NCBI GenBank assembly: GCA_943737045.1
Contig: CALSFV010000655.1
Location: forward strand, 434,001-498,000
DNA: 64,000 nucleotides
Source of the DNA: Parapristionchus giblindavisi
Taxonomy: Eukaryota; Nematoda; Chromadorea; Rhabditida; Diplogasteridae
Direction of reading: 5' to 3'
Below are positions 1 to 12,002 of the stretch, piece by piece (within the stretch, counting starts at the first letter, position 1; every line of letters starts with the position of its first letter). The position numbers and the translations under genes were made by a program. The notes beneath the pieces were generated by a model. The model had not been told where the DNA came from and ran no database searches. It saw only the letters and a program-made list of their open reading frames with translations.

Positions 1-1116
1 AGAATAATGGTTATGACTCTGAGCATACATAATTTCCTCCATACAACGACAGATGTAATGATGTTGACCAGGCGGTAATTGAACTGTGGGGAATTATCTG
101 TCGGGTGACAAGAACTACTCTCGCAAGGTATATGTGTATTTATAGCCAGTCATTCACATAAACCTATGATATTTTGATATACTCTAGGGAAAGGATAATG
201 TTGCGAAGTGATCTTGGAACCGGCTTATTGCCAACAGCTTGTTTTCGAGACTTAAAGTTCCCAGAACAGGGTAATATGCTAGAGTTCAAAACGCCAAACT
301 GATGATGAATGAATAAAAGTTTTGAAATAAACTATGCTTCCACCCTCAGCGAGGCGCAGCGGCGCACGTGTTAGCAAATTGATCGAGCTGTACTGTATTG
401 CCTCTGGTCAACAGATTACATCTGTAGAGAAATTATATAAGTTCAGAATCACACTAATTATTTTCGCTCATGACTGCATTTCACGGCTGACAGCGCTATA
501 ATAATAATACTAATACTTTATCTTGTCAGCATATCATAGGCAGAGGGCAATCTTCATATTCACAAGTATTCTTCACTACTACTAGTACTAGTATACTACT
601 AGTATACTCAAGTCACAACTAGTACTTACTACTTACAGTACTTCACTACTAATGTACTTCTATACTTCAGTCTTTGATAGTGATAGAACTCTTCCCCATT
701 CAAGAAAACGTCAGTATATACAATTTGATTAGGACAGTCAGATATCCCACTAAAATGTTACGTTATTCTTCCAAATTCAAAAAATTCAAAATTCAAATCA
801 AATTCAATAATCAAAAATCAACAATAAAAATTAAAAATTCAATTCAAAAATTGGCTTGTTTTACACGTTTTGAATCATAAATATATTTTCTTTATGCACT
901 TTTCAAAAGTTACGAGAAGAAAAGAAACAATCAATAATCCAGACGGCTTATGTGTTTGTACAAACAAAATATATAGGTGTATGCACATGATGTATTTTAC
1001 TATTATTAATTTATTATAAATACCATGATTATTTTCATCAAGCTCACCGAACTGGAAATTTACGTAATAATTATGACGTTCTCGGTTGACACAAATTTAA
1101 CAAAAATGTTTATTCG

Positions 1117-1118
<2 letters not shown>
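1..1118. other. no gene recognised
   Basis: AT-rich sequence without a convincing exon on either strand. The stretch around 580-660 is a run of ACTAGTACT/ACTTACT-like short repeats, and 770-850 is a low-complexity AAATTCAAA run. I see nothing else to annotate. Confidence 0.5.

Positions 1119-1181
<63 letters not shown>
1119..1181. repeat. (AT)n microsatellite
   Basis: An uninterrupted alternating AT tract of about 63 bases. The Tyr/Ile open frame across it is a product of the repeat. Confidence 0.95.
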
Positions 1182-1184
<3 letters not shown>

Positions 1185-1203
1185 TAGCAGCCAAAAGTCT
1201 TCG

Positions 1204-1837
1204 TCAAAAACTTTGCATTGTCATAACTTTTGACTCAGATGAGCGATCGGGCTCATCTTTTGGCAGTATCCTATAGTACTAGTGTGCATCATAGCCTACT
1301 CCCGTTGTTATGATTCTTCGTCGTATTATTGTGTAGCGATCCTGGATCCCCTCTGTACTTACTCAGCAGTGATTATTTCCTCAGCGGGATTTTTCTGAGA
1401 CTTGTTGTTAACACTGTATGAATAATATTTACTGAGGAGTAGCATCCGCTATACCATCCATTCGAGCTAATTCATTCCTGTGAGAAAATCGAAATTTTCG
1501 ACACCCCTGAAAATGAGTTAAAATGTCATAACTCTGTGATCAGTGAAGCCGCAGGGTCCAAACTTGGCAGAGGTCATACCCCATGAGTAATACAAAACTT
1601 GGTCGAGTATGAGCCCGATCGGTTGAATTTTGCGAAATTTAAAAATTTTATTTTTCTCATTTTTCGAGATTCAGGAAGTACCTGCTCAGGTCAATTTCTA
1701 TTCTACTTAACAGTTAGATGTCTTCTATATATAGTAGACGACATTTTACTAGTGTTTGATATAATTTCGAGTTCTTCGAGAGAAGTTATAATTGGAGAAA
1801 TGAGGTCGAAAAAAATATGACAATGCAAAGTTTTTGA
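1204..1837. mobile_element. non-autonomous element with about 22-bp inverted ends
   Basis: The left end (TCAAAAACTTTGCATTGTCA) recurs in inverted form at 1816-1837. The roughly 630-bp interior has no transposase-like frame, so this is a MITE or an internally deleted transposon. Class not determined; the outer boundary could extend further left into 1185-1203. Confidence 0.6.
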
Positions 1838-2500
1838 CTAAAATCGCAAAAAAATAGAATAAAAATTGCGAAGTGTGCCTCTATGTGTATTCATTCCATC
1901 AGAATTGACACCATATATGAATGACAAACGGATTATTTGTGAACTGATCAATGTGCTGTGTAGAAGTGAACGACAATGATATCGGCGTTAGATCAAAGAT
2001 TTAGAGAGTAATTATCTGTTGAGACATAAAAAAAACACGTTCGGATACGGAAAATTTCAAGAGATATCGAAACTAATATTAATTTAAAAAATGTAGAATA
2101 TCTGTGTAAATTTCGGAAATTACCGTTGAGAAATCGTAAAATCTACCGGTAGGTAAAATTTATAGAGAGGTTGGACTGAGAACTCCCGTTCTGTTGGCAA
2201 CAGATTTCTCATTTTCTTATGCAAGCATCTTATACGCACAATACAATAGCGGAATATATTTTTGCAGATATGTAAACAAATACAATTTAGCAAAGCTCGA
2301 CTCTTTGGCAGATTCCTAGTTGAGTCTTCCAAGGATATTGACTTCCTGTAAGGATATTCAATAACTTCATCCATTTGGAGACTCTTGAATATACATTAGA
2401 TTTTATGTGAAATCGAAAATGTTTGTCCATACCATATTGGTAAACGTCATAAATAATCATAATATATTATGTATGTGTCCAATAAATTTTATGTTTGTCA
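1838..2500. other. no gene recognised
   Basis: No exon-like segment with matched splice sites was found on either strand. Short frames here look like chance. Confidence 0.4.
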
Positions 2501-2740
2501 TTAAAGAAGGGGACCCTCGAGTTTTTTCGTGACTAAACTGGCCTGACAAAACAATAGAACATATCTCCCTGTATCCAAAAACAATTTTCTCTAAAATTAT
2601 AACTGCCCTGGAATATCGTAATCCGATCGCAAAGTTCGTTGTTGCGAAAAGGAATCTTCAGGGAATGCGCGCATTTTCAAATTTGAAAGATAAATGTCTT
2701 GAACATTGCAATCGGGAATCGAACCCGGGTTGCGCGGCTA
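2501..2740. mobile_element. partial TTAA-type element with tRNA-like core
   Basis: Starts TTAAAGAAGGGGACCC, the same terminus as the complete element at 48914-49285, and shares its interior (CTCCCTGTAT, ACAATTTTCTCTAAAATTAT). A B-box-like GGGAATCGAACCCGGG lies at about 2709-2726 (minus-strand sense). The right end is lost where the palindromic element at 2741 begins. Confidence 0.6.
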
Positions 2741-2966
2741 CTCTGGTATTTAGAAACTTAAAGTCTACTTAAAGTTTTCACTTGAAGTAGACTTGTAAGT
2801 TTACTTAAAGATGAACGTAGGTCTACTTTAAGTGGTGTGATATACTGTAATGCATTTCGTCAAATGTTCTTTCACTTGAAATAGACTTAAAGTATACTTC
2901 AAGTCTGTGACGTAGTTTTTTTAACTTAAAAGTGGACTTTAAGTTTCCAAATATCAGAGATTGACT
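2741..2966. repeat. imperfect palindromic MITE of the AAGTCTACTTAAAGT type
   Basis: Alternating AAGTAGACTT/AAGTCTACTT units; the ends CTCTGGTATTTAGAAACTTA and TAAGTTTCCAAATATCAGAG are inverted copies, so it can fold almost end to end. Related copies lie at about 19430-19845 (interrupted), 23776-23945 and 44640-44870. Confidence 0.7.
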
Positions 2967-3274
2967 GTTAGCCACGACAATAGCGCACCCTAGATCTTCA
3001 AGTTCCCCCTCTTTAAATTGCCAGAGAGCAAAGTGAAAACATACCTAATATCAATCGATACTCATTGCTTGTTGGGTAAAGTAGGGCATCTGTACATAAT
3101 TATTCGTGACGTCACAAGCTTAGGCTATTACGGTGATCAGAAATCCTCCTCGTGCCATAGTGAGGCAAACTGTTTGTAGCGCGTCTTTGAGGCAGTCTCA
3201 CAAACCAAACTCCATTCTTACTATATTGAATGCCAGAACAGAGTAAAAAAGGCAAAAGGTAATTCATTCCAAAT

Positions 3275-3478
3275 GAACATATACTAAAATTGGAACAATA
3301 TAGAGAAGATTAGCATGGCCCCTGCGCAGGGTAAAGGTACAACCCGTCATTCAAGGGACACGAAATCCAGCGGGTTATCACTGCTAGTGATATTTCAAGG
3401 CAAATTCAGTCCGGAGGGCCTAATCTCTTCTTCGGACCTACTTTACCGCATGATCTAGTACCAAATCCCTTTTCGGGC
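3275..3478 (+). pseudogene. U6 snRNA 5' half fused to another small-RNA-like sequence
   Basis: Bases 3275-3329 match the 5' half of nematode U6 snRNA (GAACATATACTAAAATTGG, the ACAGAG-box region as ATAGAG, then AGATTAGCATGGCCCCTGCG) and stop inside U6. They continue directly into a different segment, starting GGTAAAGGTACAACCC and ending near TTTTCGGGC, that also occurs alone at 43058-43216. The U6 3' stem and terminator are absent, so this is not a functional U6. A junction of two RNA sequences is typical of template switching by a LINE reverse transcriptase. The 3' partner is unidentified. Confidence 0.8.
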
Positions 3479-4288
3479 GCGGATCAAAGTAAACTCGCTT
3501 ATTGTAAAGGCACACCAAGAGCGAATTTTAAAAATTTAAAAATTGGTCATATAATAAAATGAAAGAGTGTGTGTATAACGAGAACAGTTTTCTCTGATTT
3601 TCTTTTCTGTTCAAAAACTGTTGAACACTGCATAATGATAAATATATTTATGATTCGCCGCACAATTCAGCCGTGAAATGTAGATATGAACGAAAACAAT
3701 GAGTATGACATACAAAATTTCTCTATAAGACGACAGATGTAATGATTAATGCAACAACAGAACTGTAGGGAAATCATGCGAAGAGACAAAAAGTCTATCA
3801 GTACTCGCAAAGTAAATGGCTATTTAAATGGTGAACGGGTATGGTTGCGAGGCATTCTCACAAATCAAAGTGATCAACGGCGTATTATATACAATGACAA
3901 CAAATAATATATACAAAATCTCAAGAACAATTGTGAAACTAGTAAGTAATAAAAACAAAAAAAATGCCAATGTTAGAGTTTTTTCATGCAAATCTTAGAG
4001 TATGGATATGATAAATACATAATGATAGGTTCACGATTAATCGGCATGAGTGGCAACAATTCAATATTCTAACGGATAAGACAAACAACACAATGATATG
4101 TGCATCAATCAATAATCGATCAATCAATGAGACACAATCGTTTGGGATGGACTTGTCGGGCATTCTAGAGTAGTTGATTCAATGTCAAAATTTTTTTAAT
4201 GTGCAAGGAGAGCGCGAAATAAAGAAAACATGACTAGGAGTTGTAGAGGTGTAATGGTTGAGTAGTCCGAAGACTTCTCGTTTATGAT
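3479..4288. other. no gene recognised
   Basis: AT-rich spacer between the U6 chimera and the 3' end of the minus-strand gene at 4289. No exon-like structure found. Confidence 0.4.
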
Positions 4289-5128
4289 TCAATTGTTGCG
4301 AATTTGGGTTTGGCACCAATCAAAAGAATACAAAGAAGCAAGGAATACAAAAAAGGGCAAGGGATACACCCGGAAGCAGGTAGTCTCTTGCTCTTGATCA
4401 GGTGTTTCGGCTGTACTCCTCGAGCAGCCACCTTCGGAGTCGATGTGATAGATGAAAACGGGTCGATAGTCTCCGTGACTGAACGTGATAAAAGTTAGTT
4501 CATGATTGCAATTTAAAAAAAAACTAACCGTCAATACGAGGGGTACGATACAATTGATAGATTGGTGTGGTATACTTCCCGACAGTATACCACACTCCCT
4601 CTTCTCCCAGATCTGGATGGAACATTTCAATTACTAAAATCGCATTCGCATTTGCATTTACAGTTACGATTACAATCGCATTTACAATTGACTCACTCAT
4701 TGTCAGTGAACTCACTCTCATTTTGAATGATCTGTTTCTTGGGAGTAGAAAATCGATTCCTGATTAAGCCCATGGGCTCGACAGTGGTCGTGTCAGCTGT
4801 GTTGGTGGCCGATCTGAAGTGGATTCCCGGAAGGTATCTGAAAATATGACAATGGTTTGTTATCCAAAATTTCGGCCTAATAATCACTCTGATCCTACTG
4901 TCACTCGTTGATGTCGAGTCCATTGTCAATCCTCAACAGTAATGATGAAATTTTTCCAATAATAGCATAGGGTTTTTCTTCGTAATACTTCTTTATAATA
5001 TTCTCGATCTCACCACCCTGAACAAAGCAACTTTTGAACAACCTTAGTTTACTATTACGTAACAATGGTACCAATTTTCGTACTAATTTCTTCGTCACAA
5101 GGGGTCGAGATAGAGAGGTGGCCGCCAT
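4289..5128 (-). CDS. unrecognised 197-residue protein, four exons
   Basis: Exons (minus): 5128-4905, 4837-4716, 4633-4576, 4478-4289. All junctions use GT..AG and the phases agree (2, 1, 2), giving 594 nt including TGA. The start MAATSLSRPLVTKKL is basic and hydroxyl-rich, which could be a mitochondrial presequence (inference). The middle is charged, with a KKYYEEKP patch. The last exon contains HGDYRPVFIYHIDSEGG, then a Thr/Gln/Glu stretch and a hydrophobic segment near the C terminus (PFFVFLASLYSF). I do not recognise the family. Another frame of the last exon is also open and ends in a hydrophobic tail, so the final exon frame is the weakest part of the model. Confidence 0.55.
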
Positions 5129-5885
5129 TTTCTCAATAGGAATAAGCAGAAAAAGGCAAAATAAATTTTATTTTCTATAGCAAAAACAATAAGATACGTC
5201 AAGTGACGAAGAATTGCCTTTTTTGACTCATTTTACTATTATAAGTGTAGTATAGATTATTATTTACGTTATATGTCCTAATGATTAATGCCAACCACAA
5301 TATTTGATTTTTCGTTGAATTGAGATTGTTGTTTTTAACACTTTGAATCGATTTACTATATTTAATTAACTCATTAAAAGGTGATATCCCCATCTATTTC
5401 AGGCAAAAACGCGAGAAAATAAAAAAAAAGATTGATAATAGTTTTCGAAGCCGGGACCATACGCTATATAGTCAGATGTTTTGCCACTGCGCGCTGACTG
5501 ATGAGTGGCCACATCTTCTTACATATCAGCAGACACTTGCATAAGCGAGATGCAAGATTATTGCATCGACATCGTTCTCCGGTTCTCTTTCTCGGATCTC
5601 CAACTTTAACACAATGTTCTCTAGACTCAAATACAATGTTCTTTCGCTTGTCCGACTCCCAAAGAAAATGGTCTGAACTGTGTTAATCACGTTTATCATT
5701 TATTTTCATCTTATGATTAGTATTTCTTTCGTGCCTTCCTTTCCATCTTATCTCATTCATTCCACTTTTAGTCACCCTTATAATTTCAATGTCTCGATAA
5801 ATGGTTTTTTGTTTATCAGTTTCATGTCTATTCCCTGTTCGTTTGATACACTGTTTAGATCTATGTCTATAGATCTATGTCTATA
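5129..5885. other. no gene; tRNA-like relic
   Basis: Upstream flank of the 4289-5128 gene. Bases about 5440-5600 resemble a decayed tRNA-like core of the TTAA element family (AAGCCGGGACCATACGCT, then GCCACTGCGCGCTGAC). Nothing else supportable. Confidence 0.35.
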
Positions 5886-6170
5886 TTATAGAATTACAAA
5901 AGTTTTGCACACACTGCGCCAAATGCCGAATATAGTAAACTTCTCCACCGTTGAGAAAAACGCACTCCAAATTTTCGGAAGGTTTTTTCGAACGTTTTTT
6001 CAATGCATATAATTTTATTTTTATTGAAAGTCCTGTGAAATGATGAGGAAACGCCATAAAGTTCGATAAACTAAGAGAAAAAGGTATGTCGCGCGAAGAA
6101 GTGGGCGGAGTCTGAGTATTGCGCGGCAAACAGCGGAATTTGAATTGTTCGGACAGTTTTAATTCTATAA
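5886..6170. mobile_element. 285-bp MITE, TA target duplication
   Basis: Ends are TTATAGAATTA...TAATTCTATAA, flanked by TA on both sides. Further copies lie at 15330-17950 (split by an insertion) and 22393-22670 (opposite orientation). The shared interior includes GTCGCGCGAAGAAGTGGGCG. No coding capacity; TA duplication and short inverted repeats suit a Tc1/mariner-mobilised MITE. Confidence 0.85.
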
Positions 6171-6566
6171 TAAATGTCTTCCCATCTCAAATATCGGTAC
6201 CAATCGAAAGGGCTAACTAAAATGGTACGGCGGCTGGTAAATACTATCAGACTAACGTACCTCGTATTTTGTTGTTGGAATTTCCGTTGTTGTCCCGCCC
6301 GTCTTTCGACTTTATTACCAATATATTCGTGCCAGCTAAAAGAAACAACATATTAGTTCATCAGTGATTATCTCAACACCTTCGAATCCTTTGAACTGAA
6401 TTGTCTCCTCAGCATCAACGGCTTGTGTCATCTTTTGCGCACGAGTCATACGTCTTCCTGAACGGATGAAGATTTATCGAAAGAACTTATGTAGTCCACA
6501 TTTATTTTACACATAACATTAAAATAATTTGTGCAGACTTTTCATCACTATTTACTAACAAAATAG

Positions 6567-7131
6567 AGGAATACCACAAGGAAACAATGCTTCTCCTCAA
6601 ATAGCAGATATGACTCTTTCATTTATGGAATACGAATATATTAATAATCATTTAACAAGTACACGTTTTAGCACAAAAACTCTCCAGAACTTTCAGATAC
6701 ATGGATGATCTATTTCATTGTTCAGACAAATCAAAAGATTTTATAAAAATCACAAAAATAATGTACCACAATTCATTATCATGTGGAAAAAACAAATCAT
6801 GGAAAAAACAAATCATACAGATTCTAGAACAGCCTTTTTAGATCTAGATGTACAATTCAAAAATAACCGTGTTAATACATCGATCTACAACAAAACTGAT
6901 GATTATTCCTTTTAAGTTATTAGATATCCACATTATAATTCATGTATACCTTTAAAAATTGGACTAAACACTCTACATGGAGAAATACTTAGGGTCTACC
7001 GAAATAATACAGAGTACACGAGTTTTTTTTTAGAAAGCACCAAACAACTTGCACATATATTCAAAAGTCTTAATTATCCAATATTTCAAAGTCATAGCAG
7101 AATCTTTAAAACAAATAGCAAGAATCCATAA
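6567..7131 (+). pseudogene. reverse transcriptase fragment with YMDD box (Penelope-like?)
   Basis: Three frames joined by frameshifts read as one reverse transcriptase: RGIPQGNNASPQIADM (fingers/palm), then RYMDDL (catalytic box, about 6701-6720), then FLDLDVQF, a SIYNKTDDY block, and downstream a CIPLKIGLNTLHGE stretch. The order IPQG..SP..A / Y.DD / FLDL / Y.K.TD is seen in Penelope-like and related reverse transcriptases (family knowledge). There are at least two frameshifts and several stops, so it is dead. No endonuclease domain is visible nearby. Confidence 0.65.
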
Positions 7132-8204
7132 ATATCAATCAAATATGCAGTAGATAAAGGTTTACTATGTCAAATATACTTGAAAGATAAATTGAAATAT
7201 TCTATTATAAGCGATCTTCACGTTTTGATACATTTACAGAAGATAAATATATTAATTTTATTAATAAAATGTTGTCCCGTTGATTTTAGGGCGAAAATTA
7301 AGCTTAAAGTCAGCAATAATGTTGACGGTAGTGTAGATATCATCATGATATGACATCTCGTGGCGATAGAGATGGAGATCCTCGAGTAATAAATCATAGC
7401 CCTCAAGACTTTCGAGTCAAATCTGGACAGTTTGATTTCATGTGTTATACGTACACAATTTATTTTACGCTGATTCAGGCATTGATCGCTAGAAACATCG
7501 ATGAACCGTCAGATTTTGTGCAGTGAAAGGTGCACTTTTTTTGAAAATTGACGATATTTGTAGGTTTCGAACATGCGACACATAATCTCCGGAGAGTGTG
7601 GAGTCTCAAGTGAAAAGCTTGAATATCAAAGATGATAAGGTAATAAGCTACCGTAACCATCGATCAGTAATTATTAACTGCCGAAACCTTTTTCAGTAAT
7701 TTCATGGCTCATTTTCCACTTGGGACCCAACGCATGCGAAGACGCATACGTAGCGAAACATAACGCGAGTTTGCTTCATGGTAAGACAAATGTAGCTTCG
7801 CGTAACCCATCTTGTGCGATGGCTAGTATTGGCGGTTTATAATTCAACCATTCTTGTTTGAGATTCTTTCATGTTAGTTTCAACATTAAACCATCTAATT
7901 TGAAAGTTGTAGTGGCTAAATCAATTAGTTCTCTTGAAAACCCGGTAAAACTGTGAAAAGAAAAAGAAAAAAAAGTTCTGAAAAGTTTATCCATCAGAAA
8001 TTCGAATATATATATATATATTGTTAAAATCATTATTATTTTCATAAAGGTTCATTGAAGGGAAATTTATGTTTCAAATATGTATAATTTAGAGAAGCTC
8101 GGCTCTTTTGCATATTCCTCTAGCTAATTCGATATAGTTCCTAGTCTTGCAAGGATATTGATTTCCTGCAAGGATTTTAATATTTTTGTACATTAAAAAA
8201 ACGT
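7132..8204. other. no gene; fragment of TTAA-type repeat
   Basis: Bases about 7440-7560 (ATTGATCGCTAGAAACAT...AAAGGTGCACTTTTT) match the interior of the TTAA element at 39126-39471 and further fragments near 21745-21850 and 43580-43700. The remainder shows no feature I can support. Confidence 0.45.
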
Positions 8205-8480
8205 TTAAAGGTGGAGTCCCACGAATATTATCGTGAACAAACTGTGAAGACAGAAAAAATAGCAAACGTTAATCTGTATACCGTACATAAATTGTTTTAT
8301 GCTAATTCAGCTGATTGATTGTGCAGGCAAAGGCGCGAAATTTTGAAAATAGGATAGTTCGGCAAGGTTTTGAACCCGCGACGTTACGCTAACCAAGATA
8401 ATTTCTTGCATATCACTTATTCTTTGCATAGCCGTTATGTTAAGCATTTCCATAGACCTTCGAGGGCCTCAATCTTTAAA
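8205..8480. mobile_element. 5' part of a TTAA-type element
   Basis: Begins TTAAAGGTGGAGTCCCACGAA and follows the 39126-39471 element (GTGAACAAACTGTGAAGACAG, then GATTGTGCAGGCAAAGGCGCG and the tRNA-like GAACCCGCGACGTTACGCTAA). The right terminal repeat was not found. Confidence 0.6.
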
Positions 8481-8639
8481 TTAACTCTTGGTTTTTTAGG
8501 AAAATCGAAAAAAATACTCTTATGATAGATTTTCAATTCTTGGTTTAGTCTAACCACGAATTATCATATATGTAAACTCAAGTTTTCTGTCTACAACAAG
8601 TTTTCTTGTTAGATGAAGAGCTCTGACAGGTCAGACTCT

Positions 8640-9575
8640 TTTCGATCCTTGAGTGGGTCCCGGCATCGTCCCCTCCGCCCTTTCATTGACCCGCACCTCC
8701 TCCAAGCCGCCATCAGGGAGACATAACCCCAATCTCGTATTCGTCCTAAATATCGATATTCAGTTTAAGCTGCCACACCCCAACCGAAATCGCATAAAGC
8801 GACGGAACTCCATCACTCATTTATTGTTGCTTTTTTCTCATTATTCATGTTTTACTGATGGATAAATAAATCAATAATATAGATCCGATGACGACCTGAC
8901 GAAGGACTACGACCTCCTCTCGATCGGACTCAAAGGATGCCTGAAGAAGGCAGAGAATCAATGCTTCGCGTTTGAAACATATTGTAAAGTCTGGAGGTAA
9001 GAAAGAAGGCTGCGATTGCTTGATCGTAGCATACAATTCTTATGAGTTACGAATACAAAAAATTTAGACTGATCCTGAAGAAGTAGATCAATTCTGAGTG
9101 AAACAACATAGATTAAAGTAGTGTAGATGACAGACCCCATTGCCACTACATCAACTGTATTTGGAAAAATGGTACATTTTTTTAAAGTATGGAAAATTAT
9201 GGAAAAAAATGGGCTCTGACCAAAGCACAAATTAATCGATTGTCGGTGGCTCAACGTAGAATGGAGCGTTGGATGATCGGCTGTACCTTACTTGATCATG
9301 TCTCCAATGAGCGGCTGCGAGATTCTACTAGAGTGCGGGATTTTGTCCGCACTGCTCAGATGAGGAAATGGTCTTGGTTATACAAGATTGCGAAGGACGA
9401 CTGCTGGAAGTGGAGCCGATCTGTAATCGAATGGTTCCCACGAAGGAAAAGAAGAAAGGGCCGGCCTATCACGCGATGGAGCGATTCCTTCAGCAACGCA
9501 ATCGGTGTCAACTTTCTCAGCGAGGTGAGGAGTAAGAAGTGGAGCGCTATGCATATCAGAGCTCTCATCCCTTGA
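8640..9575 (+). pseudogene. LINE (non-LTR) ORF2 C-terminal remnant
   Basis: The frame 9189-9575 encodes a 128-residue segment with RRMERWMIGCTLLDHVSNE, KWSWLYKIAKDD, a WS..VIEWFPRRKRRKGRP block and RWSD. This order is characteristic of the region downstream of the reverse transcriptase domain in nematode LINE ORF2 proteins. Upstream, 8890-9000 can be read as DDDLTKDYDLLSIGLKGC, a segment that also looks LINE-like. The catalytic reverse transcriptase core is missing; this is a 5'-truncated or eroded copy. Confidence 0.75.
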
Positions 9576-9795
9576 CCTCTAGATAAATGTGTTCAAATCG
9601 TAATCATAAATGGAAAATAGGTTCTCTCGTGTAATCTCCTACTTGTGGTATTTTCTCTCGTTTTATCGATAGAAAAGTGTTTTGTACTATCGGCAGAACA
9701 TAAAAAGATAAATTATTTATCGAATGGTTGAACCATAAAAATTATTATACGTTTTTACAATTTAAAATATTAAAAAGACATTATTTTAATCCCTA

Positions 9796-10600
9796 TTATG
9801 CCTCGACTACTTGCATAATATTTCGGCGACATCTCAGAACCATTTTCAACTTCTCCAATTTAACCATATTTTGAGCGTCGATTTCCAGATTGAGGTCGAT
9901 TTCTTTCTGCAACAATGAGAAAAGTTATGCGATGTTCAAGAAAGAAAATTTCGTGAAGATATGTGGACACGAAGGGAACCTTCTCTGTTTTTTTTTCTGC
10001 TTTTTGCGCAGATTTTGAACCTAATTTCGGAGAATTCTCATGGCAACCCAGCTGATTATAAGATTACACCACTATTAAAATATTTAAAATGTAAACAAAT
10101 GAAATGTAAATTAGTGGCACCCTGTGAAAATCATCTCGTTCAAAAGACAGAAAGAGTCTTTGCAAAAATTGGAGATTATTGATTTTCAAATAGTCATATG
10201 ATATTGAAATTTAATAAAAGTTTACCTTTACATCTCCAATAATCGTCGTCAATCGTTCAACATGGGCACTATTCTCGAGTCTCTCATAATAAGACAGACT
10301 TCTTTCAAGTTCTTTTAACTTCTCTACATTGTTATCATGTCGGAGCTTGGCCCTGAAATATATAAAATATAAAATTATTTTTTAAAGTATTTTTATTTTA
10401 TAATTACATCGGGTTGTTTAATTATTGGTGTCAGTAAGAAATGTCAAAGACTGCTCAAAAAAATGTAAAAAAATAGAAATTAAACTTTTCCTAAATAAAT
10501 AAAGTGAATAGCACTGATTTAAGAAGTACACTTACTTTTGGATGAAATCCTTCTGAATCTGATTAAGTTGAGAGATGTTATCAGTTGGGAAGAGGTCCAT
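9796..10600 (-). CDS. 100-residue predicted coiled-coil protein, three exons
   Basis: Exons (minus): 10600-10536, 10352-10226, 9906-9796, phases 2 and 0, GT..AG throughout, 303 nt with TAA. The start is MDLFPTDNISQLNQIQKDF. The rest is almost all charged heptad-like helix (NVEKLKELERSLSYYERLE, then KKEIDLNLEI and VKLEKLKMVLRCRR). There is no signal peptide or membrane segment. Size and composition suit a small subunit of a coiled-coil assembly (kinetochore, BLOC or tethering complexes contain such proteins), but I cannot assign one. It is divergently oriented to the ZYG-11-like gene, with 1.4 kb between the start codons. Confidence 0.75.
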
Positions 10601-11995
10601 TTTCAATACACAGAATATATACGAAGAGATAGATCAACTAATAAGATGAGATGTACCTGTAATGATCACTTTATATATCCTTTCACCGGATTGACAAAAA
10701 TTGGCGGATCCTTGTCTGCGTCTCTTTAAATCACACACTATATCTCTGTTCTCTGTCACGAGAGAGCGTGTGCCAGTGAAGAGATGGTATGGATACGCCT
10801 ACCCATTAAGAGGCCTTTAAAGGACCGCGAGAACCGTCACTCAATCTTGACTAGTCACATCCTTTGTCATGGGATAGCGCGAGGATATGGTCTGGTATGT
10901 GAATGGATCGTTGCCGGAAGGAACAAAGGTCGTTTAAGAAGGAGACCCTTGAGTTGGCTTGACTGACTCCCGCAAAGATTAACACGGGGAATAATGTTTA
11001 TATTGTAAATTGGCGTTAGGGACAACGGGAAATTGAGAGAGTCAAGTATGCAAATGTGATAGGCATTCTCCACATGCCATAAAAGTTGAACTTTCAATGC
11101 TCATAGCAAGCTTCAAACATATCATGAATAAATATCAAATATGTCTTTTGGTTCGTGTAATGAATCTCTATCATTCTACCCGAACAGTATTATTATGAAG
11201 AACTCGAGGGTGCCCATCGAATGTGAAGCCTTTCACAACTCCAACGTCCCTCAGCATCCACCTTCTGTTCACGGATCGTAGCTTAAATTGAGCATTTTTA
11301 TTATGGACGAAATACGAGATTGAGCCCTACAGCAAATTCACACATTTTGGATCATGACATTAATCAGACTGCAAAACTGGCATACGGTAGAAAATCCTAC
11401 CGTATATGTACCACAATACAGCGTTCACAGCTTAAAATAAAAAATATTATTGCATCAGAATTTTCGCGTTTCAGAATTCGGTTGATTGCGTTGTTGACTG
11501 TTGCTATCACTGCTCTGATAAAAAAATGTGTTTGAATTGCTAATTATATGTATTTCAGAACATCCCGTAAGAGAATTTTATATGTGACTACGGTAGGAGT
11601 AGGGAGTGGGAAGATTGAGAAAGGCAGAGGGATTGAGAGAGCGAGGTCAACAGAAATTCTCTCTGGCCTCGATGGCTCGATGGTTGTATAAGAGCTTTCT
11701 TGTGAGCTTTCTTTTACAAAAGTAGAGTGATAGACATTAGGACCATGGCCTAAACACTGCATCCTTTTATATATATCATAGTTTTCCCTATCACATCCCA
11801 TTTTTAATTATTCTTATTCATTTTGTCTCTAATGAGCATCTTTTCTACCTAACCAATCTCTTTCCTATCTTGCAATCAAGTCCTTCATCAATCAATCAAT
11901 CAATCAATTAATCAAGTCCTTCGAAAAATTTAAATATTGAGAAACTTTTAATTTGTAAATTTCCGGAAGGAGTTAAACAAAATTTGAACATATTA
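10601..11995. other. divergent intergenic region
   Basis: Lies between the starts of the coiled-coil gene (-) and the ZYG-11-like gene (+), so it probably holds both promoters. No clear TATA box or repeated operator. Short low-complexity run (ATCA)n at about 11887-11913. Small frames here look like chance. Confidence 0.4.
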
Positions 11996-12002
11996 ATTTC
12001 AG
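11994..12002 (+). promoter_or_regulatory. probable spliced-leader acceptor before the start codon
   Basis: TTAATTTCAG directly precedes the ATG at 12003. No upstream coding exon fits, and a 3' splice site abutting the start codon is the usual signature of spliced-leader trans-splicing in nematodes. An ordinary 5' UTR intron would look the same. Confidence 0.55.

Noticed and set aside
1025..1276. Open frame with a (Tyr-Ile)n run
   Set aside because: Produced by the AT microsatellite.
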